Source: Yersinia enterocolitica
Lineage (GTDB): Bacteria > Pseudomonadota > Gammaproteobacteria > Enterobacterales > Enterobacteriaceae
Length of the DNA stretch: 64,000 nucleotides
Assembly (NCBI GenBank): GCA_002082245.2
Contig: NBTC02000002.1
Span: 806,001-870,000, forward strand
Reading direction: 5' to 3'
Under the pieces are notes generated by a model. The model worked only from the letters and a program-made list of their open reading frames with translations, did no database searches and was not told the origin of the DNA. The position numbers and the translations under genes were made by a program. Position 1 is the stretch's first letter. Each line of letters begins with the position of its first letter. Positions 18,176-26,544 of this stretch are shown here, in pieces.

Positions 18176-18217
18176 TTGAGCCACATCAAGATTTGATGGT
18201 AATGACTCAGGCATTAT
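18176..18217 (+). promoter_or_regulatory. FNR-dependent promoter of fnrS
   Basis: TTGAGCCACATCAA (18176-18189) matches the FNR site TTGATNNNNATCAA at 9 of 10 positions. Its centre is 41.5 bases before the inferred FnrS start at 18224, the class II position. A -10 element CATTAT lies at 18212-18217. Confidence 0.88.
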
Positions 18218-18223
18218 CACTGT

Positions 18224-18347
18224 GCAGGTGAATGCAACGTCAAGCGATGGGCGTTGCGCTCCATATTTGTAATACTTTTATTTTGAATTACTGCATAGCA
18301 CATAATTGTTACGATGCCGATGTTGTCTCAACATCGGCATTTTTTTT
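18224..18347 (+). ncRNA. fnrS: FnrS, anaerobically induced small RNA
   Basis: The region starts GCAGGTGAATGCAACGTCAA and contains GCGATGGGCGTTGCGCTCCA (18243-18262) and a single-stranded TTTTGAATTACTGCATAGCA, all closely like E. coli FnrS. It ends in a perfect 12-base-pair terminator (ATGCCGATGTTG 18314-18325 with CAACATCGGCAT 18329-18340) and eight T. The length is about 124 nt against about 122 in E. coli. FnrS is made without oxygen under FNR (and ArcA) control and represses enzymes of aerobic metabolism through Hfq. Its position after zntB is the same as in E. coli. Confidence 0.94.
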
Positions 18348-18503
18348 ATGCATTTTTAGCAAGATATTTAATTCCTTTCAACCTGCTCAGGGTTGCTGCA
18401 ATTTCTACTGTTTCATGGATGCATAAACTTACGTATAATAACGCTTTACTTTTTCACTCGGAATTAGTCGCTCTGAACGTTATTAGAGACCTGATAAGTA
18501 TTT

Positions 18504-19397
18504 ATGAATCAAGAAGATACAAGAAAAGAAACCCTTGAGTTCAATAAACTCCAGAAGCGCATTCGGAGAAATGTCGGCAACGCTATCACCGATTACAACA
18601 TGATCGAAGATAATGACGTTGTAATGGCATGCATGAGTGGTGGGAAGGACTCGTTTGCAATGTTGGACATCCTGCTCGGCCTACAAAAGGTTGCGCCGAT
18701 CAAGTTCGATGTTATTGCGGTAAATTTAGACCAAAAACAGCCCGGTTTTCCTGAGCATATTCTGCCTGAGTATCTTGAAAGCCTTAATATCCCTTATTAT
18801 ATTGTGGATAAAGATACTTATTCGGTTGTTAAAGAGAAAATACCTGAAGGTAAAACAACCTGCGGGCTATGTTCTCGTCTACGCAGAGGAACATTGTATT
18901 CATTTGCGGAGAAGATTGGCGCTACAAAAATCGCGCTCGGTCACCATATGGATGACATTGTTGAAACGCTATTTTTGAATATTTTCCATGGTGCACGCAT
19001 GAAAGCGATGCCGCCAAAATTACGTTCTGACGATGGACGTAATATTGTTATCAGGCCGCTGGCATATTGCCGCGAGAAAGACCTGATTAAGTATTCTGAG
19101 TATAAAACTTTTCCAATAATTCCATGTAACCTGTGTGGTTCGCAGGAGAATTTGCAACGCCAGGCGATTAAAACCATGCTAGGCGAATGGGATAAAAAAG
19201 ATCCGGGACGGGTTGAGAGTGTATTTAAGTCAATACAAAACGTAAGCCCAAGCCAGTTAGCTGACCGTAACCTTTTTGATTTCGTCAACCTGCCGTTAGA
19301 TCGTGACGGGGATAGGGAAGAGTACGCGTTTAGTGAAGCAACGGTTTCTTCTACCAATATCAATAACGCCCTGTATATAGATGTAACCAATCTCTGA
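18504..19397 (+). CDS. ttcA: TtcA, tRNA 2-thiocytidine synthetase
   Basis: A 297-residue PP-loop ATPase with SGGKDS (about 46-51) and two CxxC pairs, CGLC and CNLC, that hold the 4Fe-4S cluster. It thiolates C32 of certain tRNAs. The ATG at 18504 matches the family length. In E. coli, dbpA lies between fnrS and ttcA; it is absent here. A 26-base hairpin follows the stop. Confidence 0.96.
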   Translation: MNQEDTRKETLEFNKLQKRIRRNVGNAITDYNMIEDNDVVMACMSGGKDSFAMLDILLGLQKVAPIKFDVIAVNLDQKQPGFPEHILPEYLESLNIPYYIVDKDTYSVVKEKIPEGKTTCGLCSRLRRGTLYSFAEKIGATKIALGHHMDDIVETLFLNIFHGARMKAMPPKLRSDDGRNIVIRPLAYCREKDLIKYSEYKTFPIIPCNLCGSQENLQRQAIKTMLGEWDKKDPGRVESVFKSIQNVSPSQLADRNLFDFVNLPLDRDGDREEYAFSEATVSSTNINNALYIDVTNL

Positions 19398-19450
19398 TTT
19401 TATTTATCTATTAAGTTAACGCGGTAATATCACCTTTGACCCATTCTGCT

Positions 19451-19476
19451 ATTCCCCCATTGATTTATGGGGGAAT
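19451..19476. other. Perfect hairpin after ttcA
   Basis: ATTCCCCCAT (19451-19460) and ATGGGGGAAT (19467-19476) form a 10-base-pair stem with a 6-base loop. There is no T-run, so it is not a standard intrinsic terminator. It may protect the ttcA mRNA end. Confidence 0.5.
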
Positions 19477-19531
19477 ACTCAGTACGAGAAAAACAATAGA
19501 ATAGGGTGCCCCCAGAATCAAAACCCGCAGT

Positions 19532-19555
19532 ACAACGCCCCGAATGAGGCGTTGT
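19532..19555 (-). terminator. Possible terminator of nifJ
   Basis: ACAACGCC (19532-19539) pairs with GGCGTTGT (19548-19555) over an 8-base loop. On the minus strand it stands 37 bases after the nifJ stop. The T-run is weak, so termination is uncertain. Confidence 0.45.
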
Positions 19556-19591
19556 TATCCTGCTGATAAACGATGTTGATACTGAGTGGAC

Positions 19592-22500
19592 TTATCCCTC
19601 AGAGGCGGTTTTTTCTGTTTTCCCTGCCAGTAAGCTCAGGAAGTCGTAGCGTTTTTTCAAGTCTTTCTCCGCCGCCGCGTACAACTGTGCCGCCACCTCC
19701 GGCTCTTGGGTATTGAGTCGGCGGAAACGTTGCTCATTCAGCAGTGTGGTGGTCAGGTCACTGCTTGGTGGGCGGGAGTCCAATGCCAAGGCCGCTTTGC
19801 CTTCGTCAGTGCGGCGTGGGTCAAAGCGGTATAGCGGCCAGAAACCGGTGGCGGTTAATTGCTTCATCTGATCATGGCTGTAGGCCAAATCATAACCATG
19901 CTCCTCACACGGACTGTAAGCGATAATCAGCGATGGGCCAGGATAAGCTTCCGCTTCTTGAATGGCTTTTACCGTCTGATTGAGCTGCGCTCCCAGCGAA
20001 ATCTGGGCAACATAGACATGGCCATACATCATCATACTGACGCCTAAGTCTTTGCGCGCCTTACGTTTGCCATGCTCACCAAATTTAGTGACCGCCCCGA
20101 GCGGGGTCGCTTTAGATTGCTGGCCGCCGGTGTTGGAGTAACACTGGGTATCGAGCACCAGCACATTGACGTTTTCTGTTAGGCTCAATACATGGTCAAG
20201 TCCACCAAAACCAATGTCATATGCCCAGCCATCGCCACCAATCAACCAGATGGATTTATCGACTAAATAATCCGCATCGGTTGCCAATTGTTGAGCATCA
20301 TTGCCTGGGATGTCACGCAATAGCTGACGCAATTGAGAGACTTGCTCACGGCGTACTTCTGGCGTGGCATCCTGAAGAATTAACTGATCGACCAGCTCTT
20401 GCGGTAACTGTGGTGCCAGTTGGTTGATTAGGCGAGTTACCCGCTGACGATGCTGATCGACGGTGAGGCGGAAGCCCAGACCGAACTCGGCATTATCTTC
20501 GAACAGTGAGTTAGCCCATGCCGGACCACGACCATCGGCGTTGGTGGTATAAGGCGTGGTAGGTAGATTGCCGCCATAGATTGATGAGCAACCGGTGGCG
20601 TTGGCAATTAACAGACGATCGCCATATAACTGGGTCAACAGCTTAATATACGGTGTTTCGCCACAACCCGAACAGGCTCCAGAGTATTCAAACAGCGGGG
20701 AAATCAATTGTGACGTACGGATATCAATACGTTCAATTTGGGTTTTATCGATTTCCGGCAATTTGAGGAAGAAGTCATAGTGTGTTTTTTCTTCCACCAG
20801 GTGCTCCAGCCGTGGTTGCATGTTGATGGCTTTGATTTCAGGATTCTGGCGATCTTTGGCCGGACAGACTTCATAGCACAGGTTACATCCGGTGCAATCT
20901 TCCGGCGCAACTTGTAACACATACTTCTGCCCACGCATATCACGGGCTTTGACATCGAGTGACTGCAAGCTGTCAGGTGCACCAGACATAGCCTCTGGCG
21001 GTACCACTTTGGCACGGATTGCTGAGTGTGGGCAGGCGGCAACGCAGTGGTTGCACTGGGTACAGAGGTCGGGCTGCCAGATAGGAATATTTTCTGCAAT
21101 ATTGCGTTTTTCCCACTGGGTCGTACCCACCGGCCAGGTTCCATCAGGCGGGAAGGCTGATACTGGCAGTGCGTCCCCCAAACCAGCCAACATGGTTGCG
21201 GTAACTGTTTTGACGAAATCAGGTGCTTGATCGGAGACGATCGGTGGCCGCATCGGGCTATTTTCATTAATCGGTTGTAGCGGGATTTCAATCAGTGCAT
21301 CAAGGGTCGCATCCAGTGCCTGCCAGTTGCGCGTGACAATTTCTGGCCCTTTATTACTGTAGCTACGATCAATTGCGGCCCGCAACTGCTGTTGCGCCAT
21401 CGCAGTGGGTAAAATCTGTGTCAGATGGAAGAACGCCATCTGCATCACGGTATTAATACGAGCGCCCAGTTTGCATTCACGGGCAATTTTGGCTGCATTG
21501 ATCACAAACAGCCGTGCATTGCGCTGGTGCAATACGGCCTGCACTTCTTGTGGTAGGCGAGACCACATTTCGTCTGCACTGAATGGGGTATTAATCAGGA
21601 AGATACCACCCGGTTTCAGCCGTTCGGCCATTTGGTAGATATCAATAAACTGCAACTGGTGGCAACCGACAAAATCGGCGTGGCTGACCAAATAGGCGGA
21701 ATTGATCGGAGTTTCACTGACGCGCAAGTGCGAGACCGTCAGGCCACCCGCTTTTTTCGAGTCATAAACAAAATAACCCTGTGCATACAGTGAGGTACTG
21801 TTGCCGATTATCTTGATGTTGTTTTTAGTGGCAGAGACCGAACCATCACTGCCCAGGCCATAGAACAGCGCCTCCAGTGTGGCGCGTTGTTCTATCTTTT
21901 CGTCAGTCAATGGCAATGACAGACCAGTAACATCATCAAAAATCCCTACGGTGAAACGTGGACGAGGCAAATCCAATGTCAACTCTTTGAAAATGGCGAG
22001 AGCACAATCAGGGCCAAACTCCTTGGAAGACAAACCATAACGACCACCAATCACTTTCGGTAATGTGGCGCGTTCGCCACGGCTATAGGCTTCAGCCAAT
22101 GCGGTCATCACATCAAGATAGAGTGGCTCGGCCAGTGCACCCGGTTCTTTGGTGCGATCCAACACGGCCACTTTTATTACTGATTGGGGTAAGACACTCA
22201 ACAGCTGCGCCGCAGAGAAAGGGCGGAATAGACGCACTTTAAGCACGCCGACTTTTTCGCCGCGCGTCAACAAAGTATCGATCACTTCTTCGCAGGTGCC
22301 GATAGCGGAACCCATTAAGATAATGACACGCTCCGCCTGTGGGTGGCCGTAATATTCAAATGGTTTATATTCGCGCCCAGTGGCCTCGGCAAAAGCGGCC
22401 ATGGCATCAGCAACATGCTGATAGGTGTTGTTATACCAAGGGTTGGTCGCTTCACGCGACTGGAAATAGGTATCAGGGTTGGCAGAGGTACCGCGCACAA

Positions 22501-23128
22501 CCGGACTCTCCGGTGACAGCGCTCGGCTGCGGTGGCCATCTATCCCTTTTTGCGGCAATAATTGGCGTAGCGTGTCATCATCGAGTGGCACAATTTTATT
22601 GATTTCATGTGAGGTGCGGAAACCATCAAAGAAATGAATAAATGGAATGCGACTATTGAGCGTCGCTACCTGTGAAATCAGGGCGAAATCCTGCGCTTCT
22701 TGCACGCTGCTGGCGCACAGCATGGCACAACCGGTCTGGCGCACAGCCATAACATCGGAGTGATCACCAAAGATGGATAAGGCATGAGTCGCAATGGTTC
22801 GGGCTGCAACATGCAGTACGAAAGGGGTCAGTTCACCCGCTAACTTATACAACGTGGGGATCATCAACAGCAATCCCTGCGAAGAGGTAAAGGAGGTCGA
22901 CAGTGCGCCAGTTTGTAGTGCGCCATGCACAGTGGCAATGGCGCCGCCTTCTGACTGCATTTCAACCACGCGGGGAACGTCTCCCCAAATATTGACTTTA
23001 CCATCACCTGACCATGCATCAGCAAGCTCTGCCATGGTAGAACTGGGTGTAATAGGGTAGATAGCAATAACTTCGCTGGCGCGATAGGCCACAGAAGCTA
23101 CTGCACTGTTACCGTCAGTAGTAATCAT
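19592..23128 (-). CDS. nifJ: Pyruvate:ferredoxin/flavodoxin oxidoreductase
   Basis: A 1178-residue single-chain enzyme with all PFOR domains in order: the alpha-type pyruvate-binding domain (IAIYPITPSSTMAELADAW at the N-terminus), the gamma domain (GSVSATKNNIKIIG), a ferredoxin domain with two 4Fe-4S sets (CTQCNHCVAACP and CTGCNLCYEVCP), and the thiamine-diphosphate domain (CSGCGETPY, GGDGWAYDIGFGG). It interconverts pyruvate and acetyl-CoA plus CO2 with low-potential electrons. E. coli YdbK is the equivalent. It lies beside fnrS and near ldhA, in an anaerobic-metabolism setting. Confidence 0.95.
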   Translation of the reverse strand: MITTDGNSAVASVAYRASEVIAIYPITPSSTMAELADAWSGDGKVNIWGDVPRVVEMQSEGGAIATVHGALQTGALSTSFTSSQGLLLMIPTLYKLAGELTPFVLHVAARTIATHALSIFGDHSDVMAVRQTGCAMLCASSVQEAQDFALISQVATLNSRIPFIHFFDGFRTSHEINKIVPLDDDTLRQLLPQKGIDGHRSRALSPESPVVRGTSANPDTYFQSREATNPWYNNTYQHVADAMAAFAEATGREYKPFEYYGHPQAERVIILMGSAIGTCEEVIDTLLTRGEKVGVLKVRLFRPFSAAQLLSVLPQSVIKVAVLDRTKEPGALAEPLYLDVMTALAEAYSRGERATLPKVIGGRYGLSSKEFGPDCALAIFKELTLDLPRPRFTVGIFDDVTGLSLPLTDEKIEQRATLEALFYGLGSDGSVSATKNNIKIIGNSTSLYAQGYFVYDSKKAGGLTVSHLRVSETPINSAYLVSHADFVGCHQLQFIDIYQMAERLKPGGIFLINTPFSADEMWSRLPQEVQAVLHQRNARLFVINAAKIARECKLGARINTVMQMAFFHLTQILPTAMAQQQLRAAIDRSYSNKGPEIVTRNWQALDATLDALIEIPLQPINENSPMRPPIVSDQAPDFVKTVTATMLAGLGDALPVSAFPPDGTWPVGTTQWEKRNIAENIPIWQPDLCTQCNHCVAACPHSAIRAKVVPPEAMSGAPDSLQSLDVKARDMRGQKYVLQVAPEDCTGCNLCYEVCPAKDRQNPEIKAINMQPRLEHLVEEKTHYDFFLKLPEIDKTQIERIDIRTSQLISPLFEYSGACSGCGETPYIKLLTQLYGDRLLIANATGCSSIYGGNLPTTPYTTNADGRGPAWANSLFEDNAEFGLGFRLTVDQHRQRVTRLINQLAPQLPQELVDQLILQDATPEVRREQVSQLRQLLRDIPGNDAQQLATDADYLVDKSIWLIGGDGWAYDIGFGGLDHVLSLTENVNVLVLDTQCYSNTGGQQSKATPLGAVTKFGEHGKRKARKDLGVSMMMYGHVYVAQISLGAQLNQTVKAIQEAEAYPGPSLIIAYSPCEEHGYDLAYSHDQMKQLTATGFWPLYRFDPRRTDEGKAALALDSRPPSSDLTTTLLNEQRFRRLNTQEPEVAAQLYAAAEKDLKKRYDFLSLLAGKTEKTASEG

Positions 23129-23506
23129 TAATTTATACCTTCACATTGCTTGTCACGCAGAGACCAAAGTAGTAATGGGTGCCTCTGACGGTTAACGAAT
23201 TATTTGAACTAATACTGAAATTCTAGCAGAGTGCATTTTTGTCAGTTATCGAGTTTGTGTGGCTGGGGGGCTAAATGCTTTCAGTTAAAATGCAGAAAAT
23301 AAGCCAGTAGCGCAGGCAAAGCTTATATAGATGTTATTCGGATAATAATTATTACAATTAGAAAACTATTTATTGCACTGCTCAGATATCGCTTGGTGAA
23401 GCAATACCTATGGGTGCTTTTGTAAAATAATTGTGAAACTGAATTAGATTTAATGAACATTTAATATGGGACGGGCATAATGTTGACCCAATACTGAAAT
23501 GAGAAA
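23129..23506. other. Intergenic region between nifJ and the SMR gene
   Basis: This 378-base AT-rich gap holds two divergent promoters. A palindromic TAATAATTATTA lies near 23345. E. coli has the small RNA MicC at the corresponding side of ydbK; I find no MicC-like sequence or terminator here. Nothing else was recognised. Confidence 0.4.
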
Positions 23507-23845
23507 ATGATGATGAGCGGTTTCATGTATTTAATGATGGCAATTGTTGCCGAAGTGGTGGCTACTACGATGCTGAAAGCATCTGATGGGTTTACCCGAT
23601 TGGTACCCTCAATTGTGGTGGTTATTGGCTACGGCATTGCATTTTGGGGGCTTTCGCAGGTGGTTAAAACCATGCCATTAGGTATCGCTTATGCCATCTG
23701 GTCAGGGTTGGGTATTGTTTTGGTGTCGATCGCCGCTACCTTTATGTACCAACAAAAGCTTGATTGGGCAGCCATTGCCGGGATGACGCTAATCATTGCG
23801 GGGGTTATGGTGATTAATCTGCTGTCTAAGACACCCATGCATTAA
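23507..23845 (+). CDS. Small multidrug resistance (SMR) transporter, EmrE-like
   Basis: A 112-residue protein with four membrane helices and the SMR signatures: AEVVATTMLK carries the essential Glu in helix 1, and GIAYAIWSGLGIVLVS is the helix 3 motif. C-terminal NLLSK resembles EmrE. Such proteins export quaternary ammonium compounds and other hydrophobic cations as antiparallel dimers in exchange for protons. Three consecutive in-frame ATG codons (23507, 23510, 23513) leave the exact start open. It stands alone between nifJ and mgtC, a pair not present at this spot in E. coli. Confidence 0.88.
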   Translation: MMMSGFMYLMMAIVAEVVATTMLKASDGFTRLVPSIVVVIGYGIAFWGLSQVVKTMPLGIAYAIWSGLGIVLVSIAATFMYQQKLDWAAIAGMTLIIAGVMVINLLSKTPMH

Positions 23846-23963
23846 TCACGCCTGTAGGATACAGGCGGAACTCATCTATTAGCGCGTTATCGTGGTGGGG
23901 CGGGATAACACGCTAATGAGTGATGGTCGGTGTCACTGAAAGGTAGGACAACGTCCTTTTCAA

Positions 23964-24623
23964 CTATTTAATGTCTAATTGATGTATGCCATCAATAGAC
24001 AATAACGTCTCATAAAACTGATCGAGACTTTTTCTAGGTGACAAAGTCACTTCCATGGTCAGTTCACAATCGGTATCCTTCTCTTCACGTTTTTGTACCA
24101 CTGACAGGTTAATTGGTCGCAGTCGCAGTTTTTGCAGCGCGACCAGAATAAGCGGTACACTCTCGGGTAACAGTTTGATCGAGACATAATGGTGCTGGCC
24201 AAGCAGGCGATTACTCAATTGGCGGAAGATCTCCAGTACCACCAGTGTCATTAGCGTGCCATAGATGCCAATTTCATACAGGCCGCTACCAATCACCAGG
24301 CCGATAGCCGCTGTTACCCACATACCGGCTGCGGTTGTTAGGCCTTTAACCATCTGCTTTTGAATCATAATCGTCCCGGCTCCCAGGAACCCCATGCCGC
24401 TGACAACCTGTGCTGCGACTCGACTAGGGTCAAAACTGACGTGTTCCAGTGTCAGTAAGTCCTCGAAACCGTATTTTGAAACAATCATAAACATGGCACT
24501 GCCGATGCCAACCAGGATATGAGTACGCAATCCTGCTTCTTTTGACCGCAATTGACGTTCAATACCTATTAACCCACCCAGCAATCCGGCAAGGGCTATT
24601 CGTAGCAGTAAATCAGTGATCAT
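23964..24623 (-). CDS. mgtC: MgtC-family inner-membrane virulence/Mg2+ adaptation protein
   Basis: A 219-residue protein with four to five membrane helices in the first 145 residues, including GGLIGIERQLRSKEAGLRTHILVGIGSAMFM and GMGFLGAGTIM, the MgtC hallmarks, and a soluble ACT-like C-terminal domain (148-219), as in Salmonella MgtC. I used the ATG at 24623, behind GGGAA; an upstream TTG is not needed. MgtC helps growth in low Mg2+ and inside macrophages and affects the F1Fo ATPase. No mgtB follows. An imperfect 13-base-pair hairpin (23879-23916) stands between its stop and the SMR gene. Confidence 0.85.
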   Translation of the reverse strand: MITDLLLRIALAGLLGGLIGIERQLRSKEAGLRTHILVGIGSAMFMIVSKYGFEDLLTLEHVSFDPSRVAAQVVSGMGFLGAGTIMIQKQMVKGLTTAAGMWVTAAIGLVIGSGLYEIGIYGTLMTLVVLEIFRQLSNRLLGQHHYVSIKLLPESVPLILVALQKLRLRPINLSVVQKREEKDTDCELTMEVTLSPRKSLDQFYETLLSIDGIHQLDIK

Positions 24624-24887
24624 AGTTATTCCCGTTTTATTTTTATCCAAATCGTAGGTAACTGATTCTCTATCTAATTAGTCTCGGTTTGGTTATTTCG
24701 CCAAATTTTTAACAGCAAACTACCTTGATAATTCGGCTATTCACCTTGTTACAGGTTAAGTTTAATTATCGAATTTGCGCTTATTTATGTTGTGTTTTAA
24801 TTATAACAGATATTATATAAGCCAATTAGCGTAGACGAAATTGCATTAAACAATAGATTTATGCCTTTCTCATGCCGGAGCAGAAGA

Positions 24888-25193
24888 ATGAAAGTATTAT
24901 CAATGTTTGTGGGTGGCGCTGTGTTCTTTTTAGCCGCCTGTAGCAGCAATGACCCAACGGATACAGCTTTAAATAATGTTGATGCCTATGAACCCGTGCA
25001 ACAAGCCACCAGCGCCAGTGTCCACCATAATATTAATATGGCCAATCCGGCGGCAGTCAACTGTGCCAATGCCGGTGGTGTATTAACCATTGCCAAACAA
25101 CTCAATGGTGGCAGCGTAGGGATGTGTCAGTTACCCGATGGTAAACGTTGTGAAGAATGGGCGTTAATGCGCGGCGCTTGTCCGGCACGTTGA
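24888..25193 (+). CDS. DUF333 lipoprotein
   Basis: A 101-residue lipoprotein: signal MKVLSMFVGGAVFFLAAC with the lipobox Cys at 18. The C-terminal part (NCANAGGVLTIAKQ..., RCEEWALMRGACP) is a DUF333 domain as in E. coli YoaF. The ATG at 24888 follows GGAG; the upstream ATG at 24861 would spoil the signal. Members are often labelled putative hemolysin without proof. It is at the position of E. coli hslJ (between nifJ and ldhA) but is not HslJ. Its stop codon overlaps an ERIC-like repeat. Confidence 0.85.
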   Translation: MKVLSMFVGGAVFFLAACSSNDPTDTALNNVDAYEPVQQATSASVHHNINMANPAAVNCANAGGVLTIAKQLNGGSVGMCQLPDGKRCEEWALMRGACPAR

Positions 25194-25271
25194 TACCCGC
25201 CATCTTTCAAGTCTCAGGTGTATTGGCTACTTCTGTTTGCCGCCTGCCTGTGCTCGAAATCTATTGGGTAT
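25193..25271 (-). repeat. ERIC-like repeat, internally deleted copy
   Basis: Ends are ATACCC and GGGTAT. The sequence ATACCCGCCATCTTTCAAGT at the left and GCCGCCTGCCTG...CTATTGGGTAT at the right match the two arms of the element at 54847-54960 and the ERIC pattern known from enterobacteria. With 79 bases it lacks about 45 bases of the centre. It begins within the stop codon of the DUF333 gene. Confidence 0.7.
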
Positions 25272-25304
25272 CCCATGCTGCCGCTTGTTATAACGTATAA
25301 ATAA

Positions 25305-26297
25305 TCAGGCGGTAATAATATTCGGGCAGGGTTCACCCTTTTTCAACTGGGCAATATTCTGCATTGTGGTGGCCGAAATACTGGTCAGCGCCTCTTCGGT
25401 CAGAAACGCCTGATGCCCGGTAAATAACACGTTATGACAAGAAGATAAACGGCGGAAAACATCATCCTGAATCACATCGTTGGATTTGTCTTCAAAGAAC
25501 AGGTCACGTTCATTTTCATACACATCCATGCCGAGCGAACCTATTTTTTGCTGTTTTAGGGCATCAATGGCTGCGGTAGAGTCAATCAGACCACCTCTAC
25601 TGGTGTTGATGATCATTACACCGTTTTTCATTTGATCAAATGATTGTTTATTAAGCAGATGATGGTTTTCCGGTGTCATCGGGCAATGCAAGGAAATAAC
25701 ATCAGATTCAGCATATAGCGTTTTGAGATCGACATATTCAGCACCCAGTTCCAGAGCTTGCGCACTTGGATAGGGGTCAAAAGCGAGCAGACGCATACCA
25801 AAACCCTTCAGAATGCGCATGGTTGCCACACCAATTTTACCGGTACCGATAATCCCGGCAGTGCGGTTATGCATATTGAAGCCGATCAGTCCTTCCAGCG
25901 AGAAGTTGGCATCACGGGTGCGCTGATAAGCACGATGAATTCGGCGGTTAAGGCTCATCATCATACCCACAGCATGTTCAGCGACCGCCTCAGGTGAATA
26001 GGCAGGGACACGAACTACCTGAATTCCCAGTTCTTTCGCGGCTTCCAGATCCACATTATTGAAACCAGCGCAACGCAACGCTAGAATCTCGACGCCGACA
26101 CTTTTCAGTTCTTCCAATGTCGCACGACAACCATCATCGTTGACGAAAAGACAGACCGCATCACAGCCAGCAGCCATTTTTGCTGTTTTTGGCGTTAACA
26201 GAAAATCGAAAAACTCTAATTCAAAGCCAAAATCTTTGTTGACCAATTCGAGGTATTTACGGTCATACTGTTTAGTACTGTAAACGGCTAATTTCAT
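25305..26297 (-). CDS. ldhA: D-lactate dehydrogenase (fermentative)
   Basis: A 330-residue D-2-hydroxyacid dehydrogenase. The NAD-binding motif is GTGKIGVATMRIL (about 152-164); catalytic Arg (NTSRGG), Glu and His (FTGHQAFLTEEAL) are present. E. coli LdhA has 329 residues. It reduces pyruvate to D-lactate in mixed-acid fermentation. The DUF333-ldhA-ydbH order parallels E. coli hslJ-ldhA-ydbH. Confidence 0.96.
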   Translation of the reverse strand: MKLAVYSTKQYDRKYLELVNKDFGFELEFFDFLLTPKTAKMAAGCDAVCLFVNDDGCRATLEELKSVGVEILALRCAGFNNVDLEAAKELGIQVVRVPAYSPEAVAEHAVGMMMSLNRRIHRAYQRTRDANFSLEGLIGFNMHNRTAGIIGTGKIGVATMRILKGFGMRLLAFDPYPSAQALELGAEYVDLKTLYAESDVISLHCPMTPENHHLLNKQSFDQMKNGVMIINTSRGGLIDSTAAIDALKQQKIGSLGMDVYENERDLFFEDKSNDVIQDDVFRRLSSCHNVLFTGHQAFLTEEALTSISATTMQNIAQLKKGEPCPNIITA

Positions 26298-26544
26298 CGC
26301 GATATCTCCGCTAAAATATTGTGATCAATCTAACAGATTTGAATAAATCATACAATTTGCCACAATAATAAGTTAAATAGAGCACTTGTAACTTTTTCAT
26401 GCCAAAGAGATAAGGTTTTTATTCCAACTTTCAATGGCAACAGTTTTGTCTGAGTTGCAAGGGTAGCGTTATCTATTATGGTATCTTGCAGTGATTTGAT
26501 TAAAGCACACCGTAAGTCTGGTTGGGGATAAAACAAGGCGAGTC

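Noticed and set aside
18232..18538. Short plus-strand open frames over the zntB-ttcA gap
   Set aside because: They overlap the FnrS RNA and its terminator and have no ribosome-binding sites.
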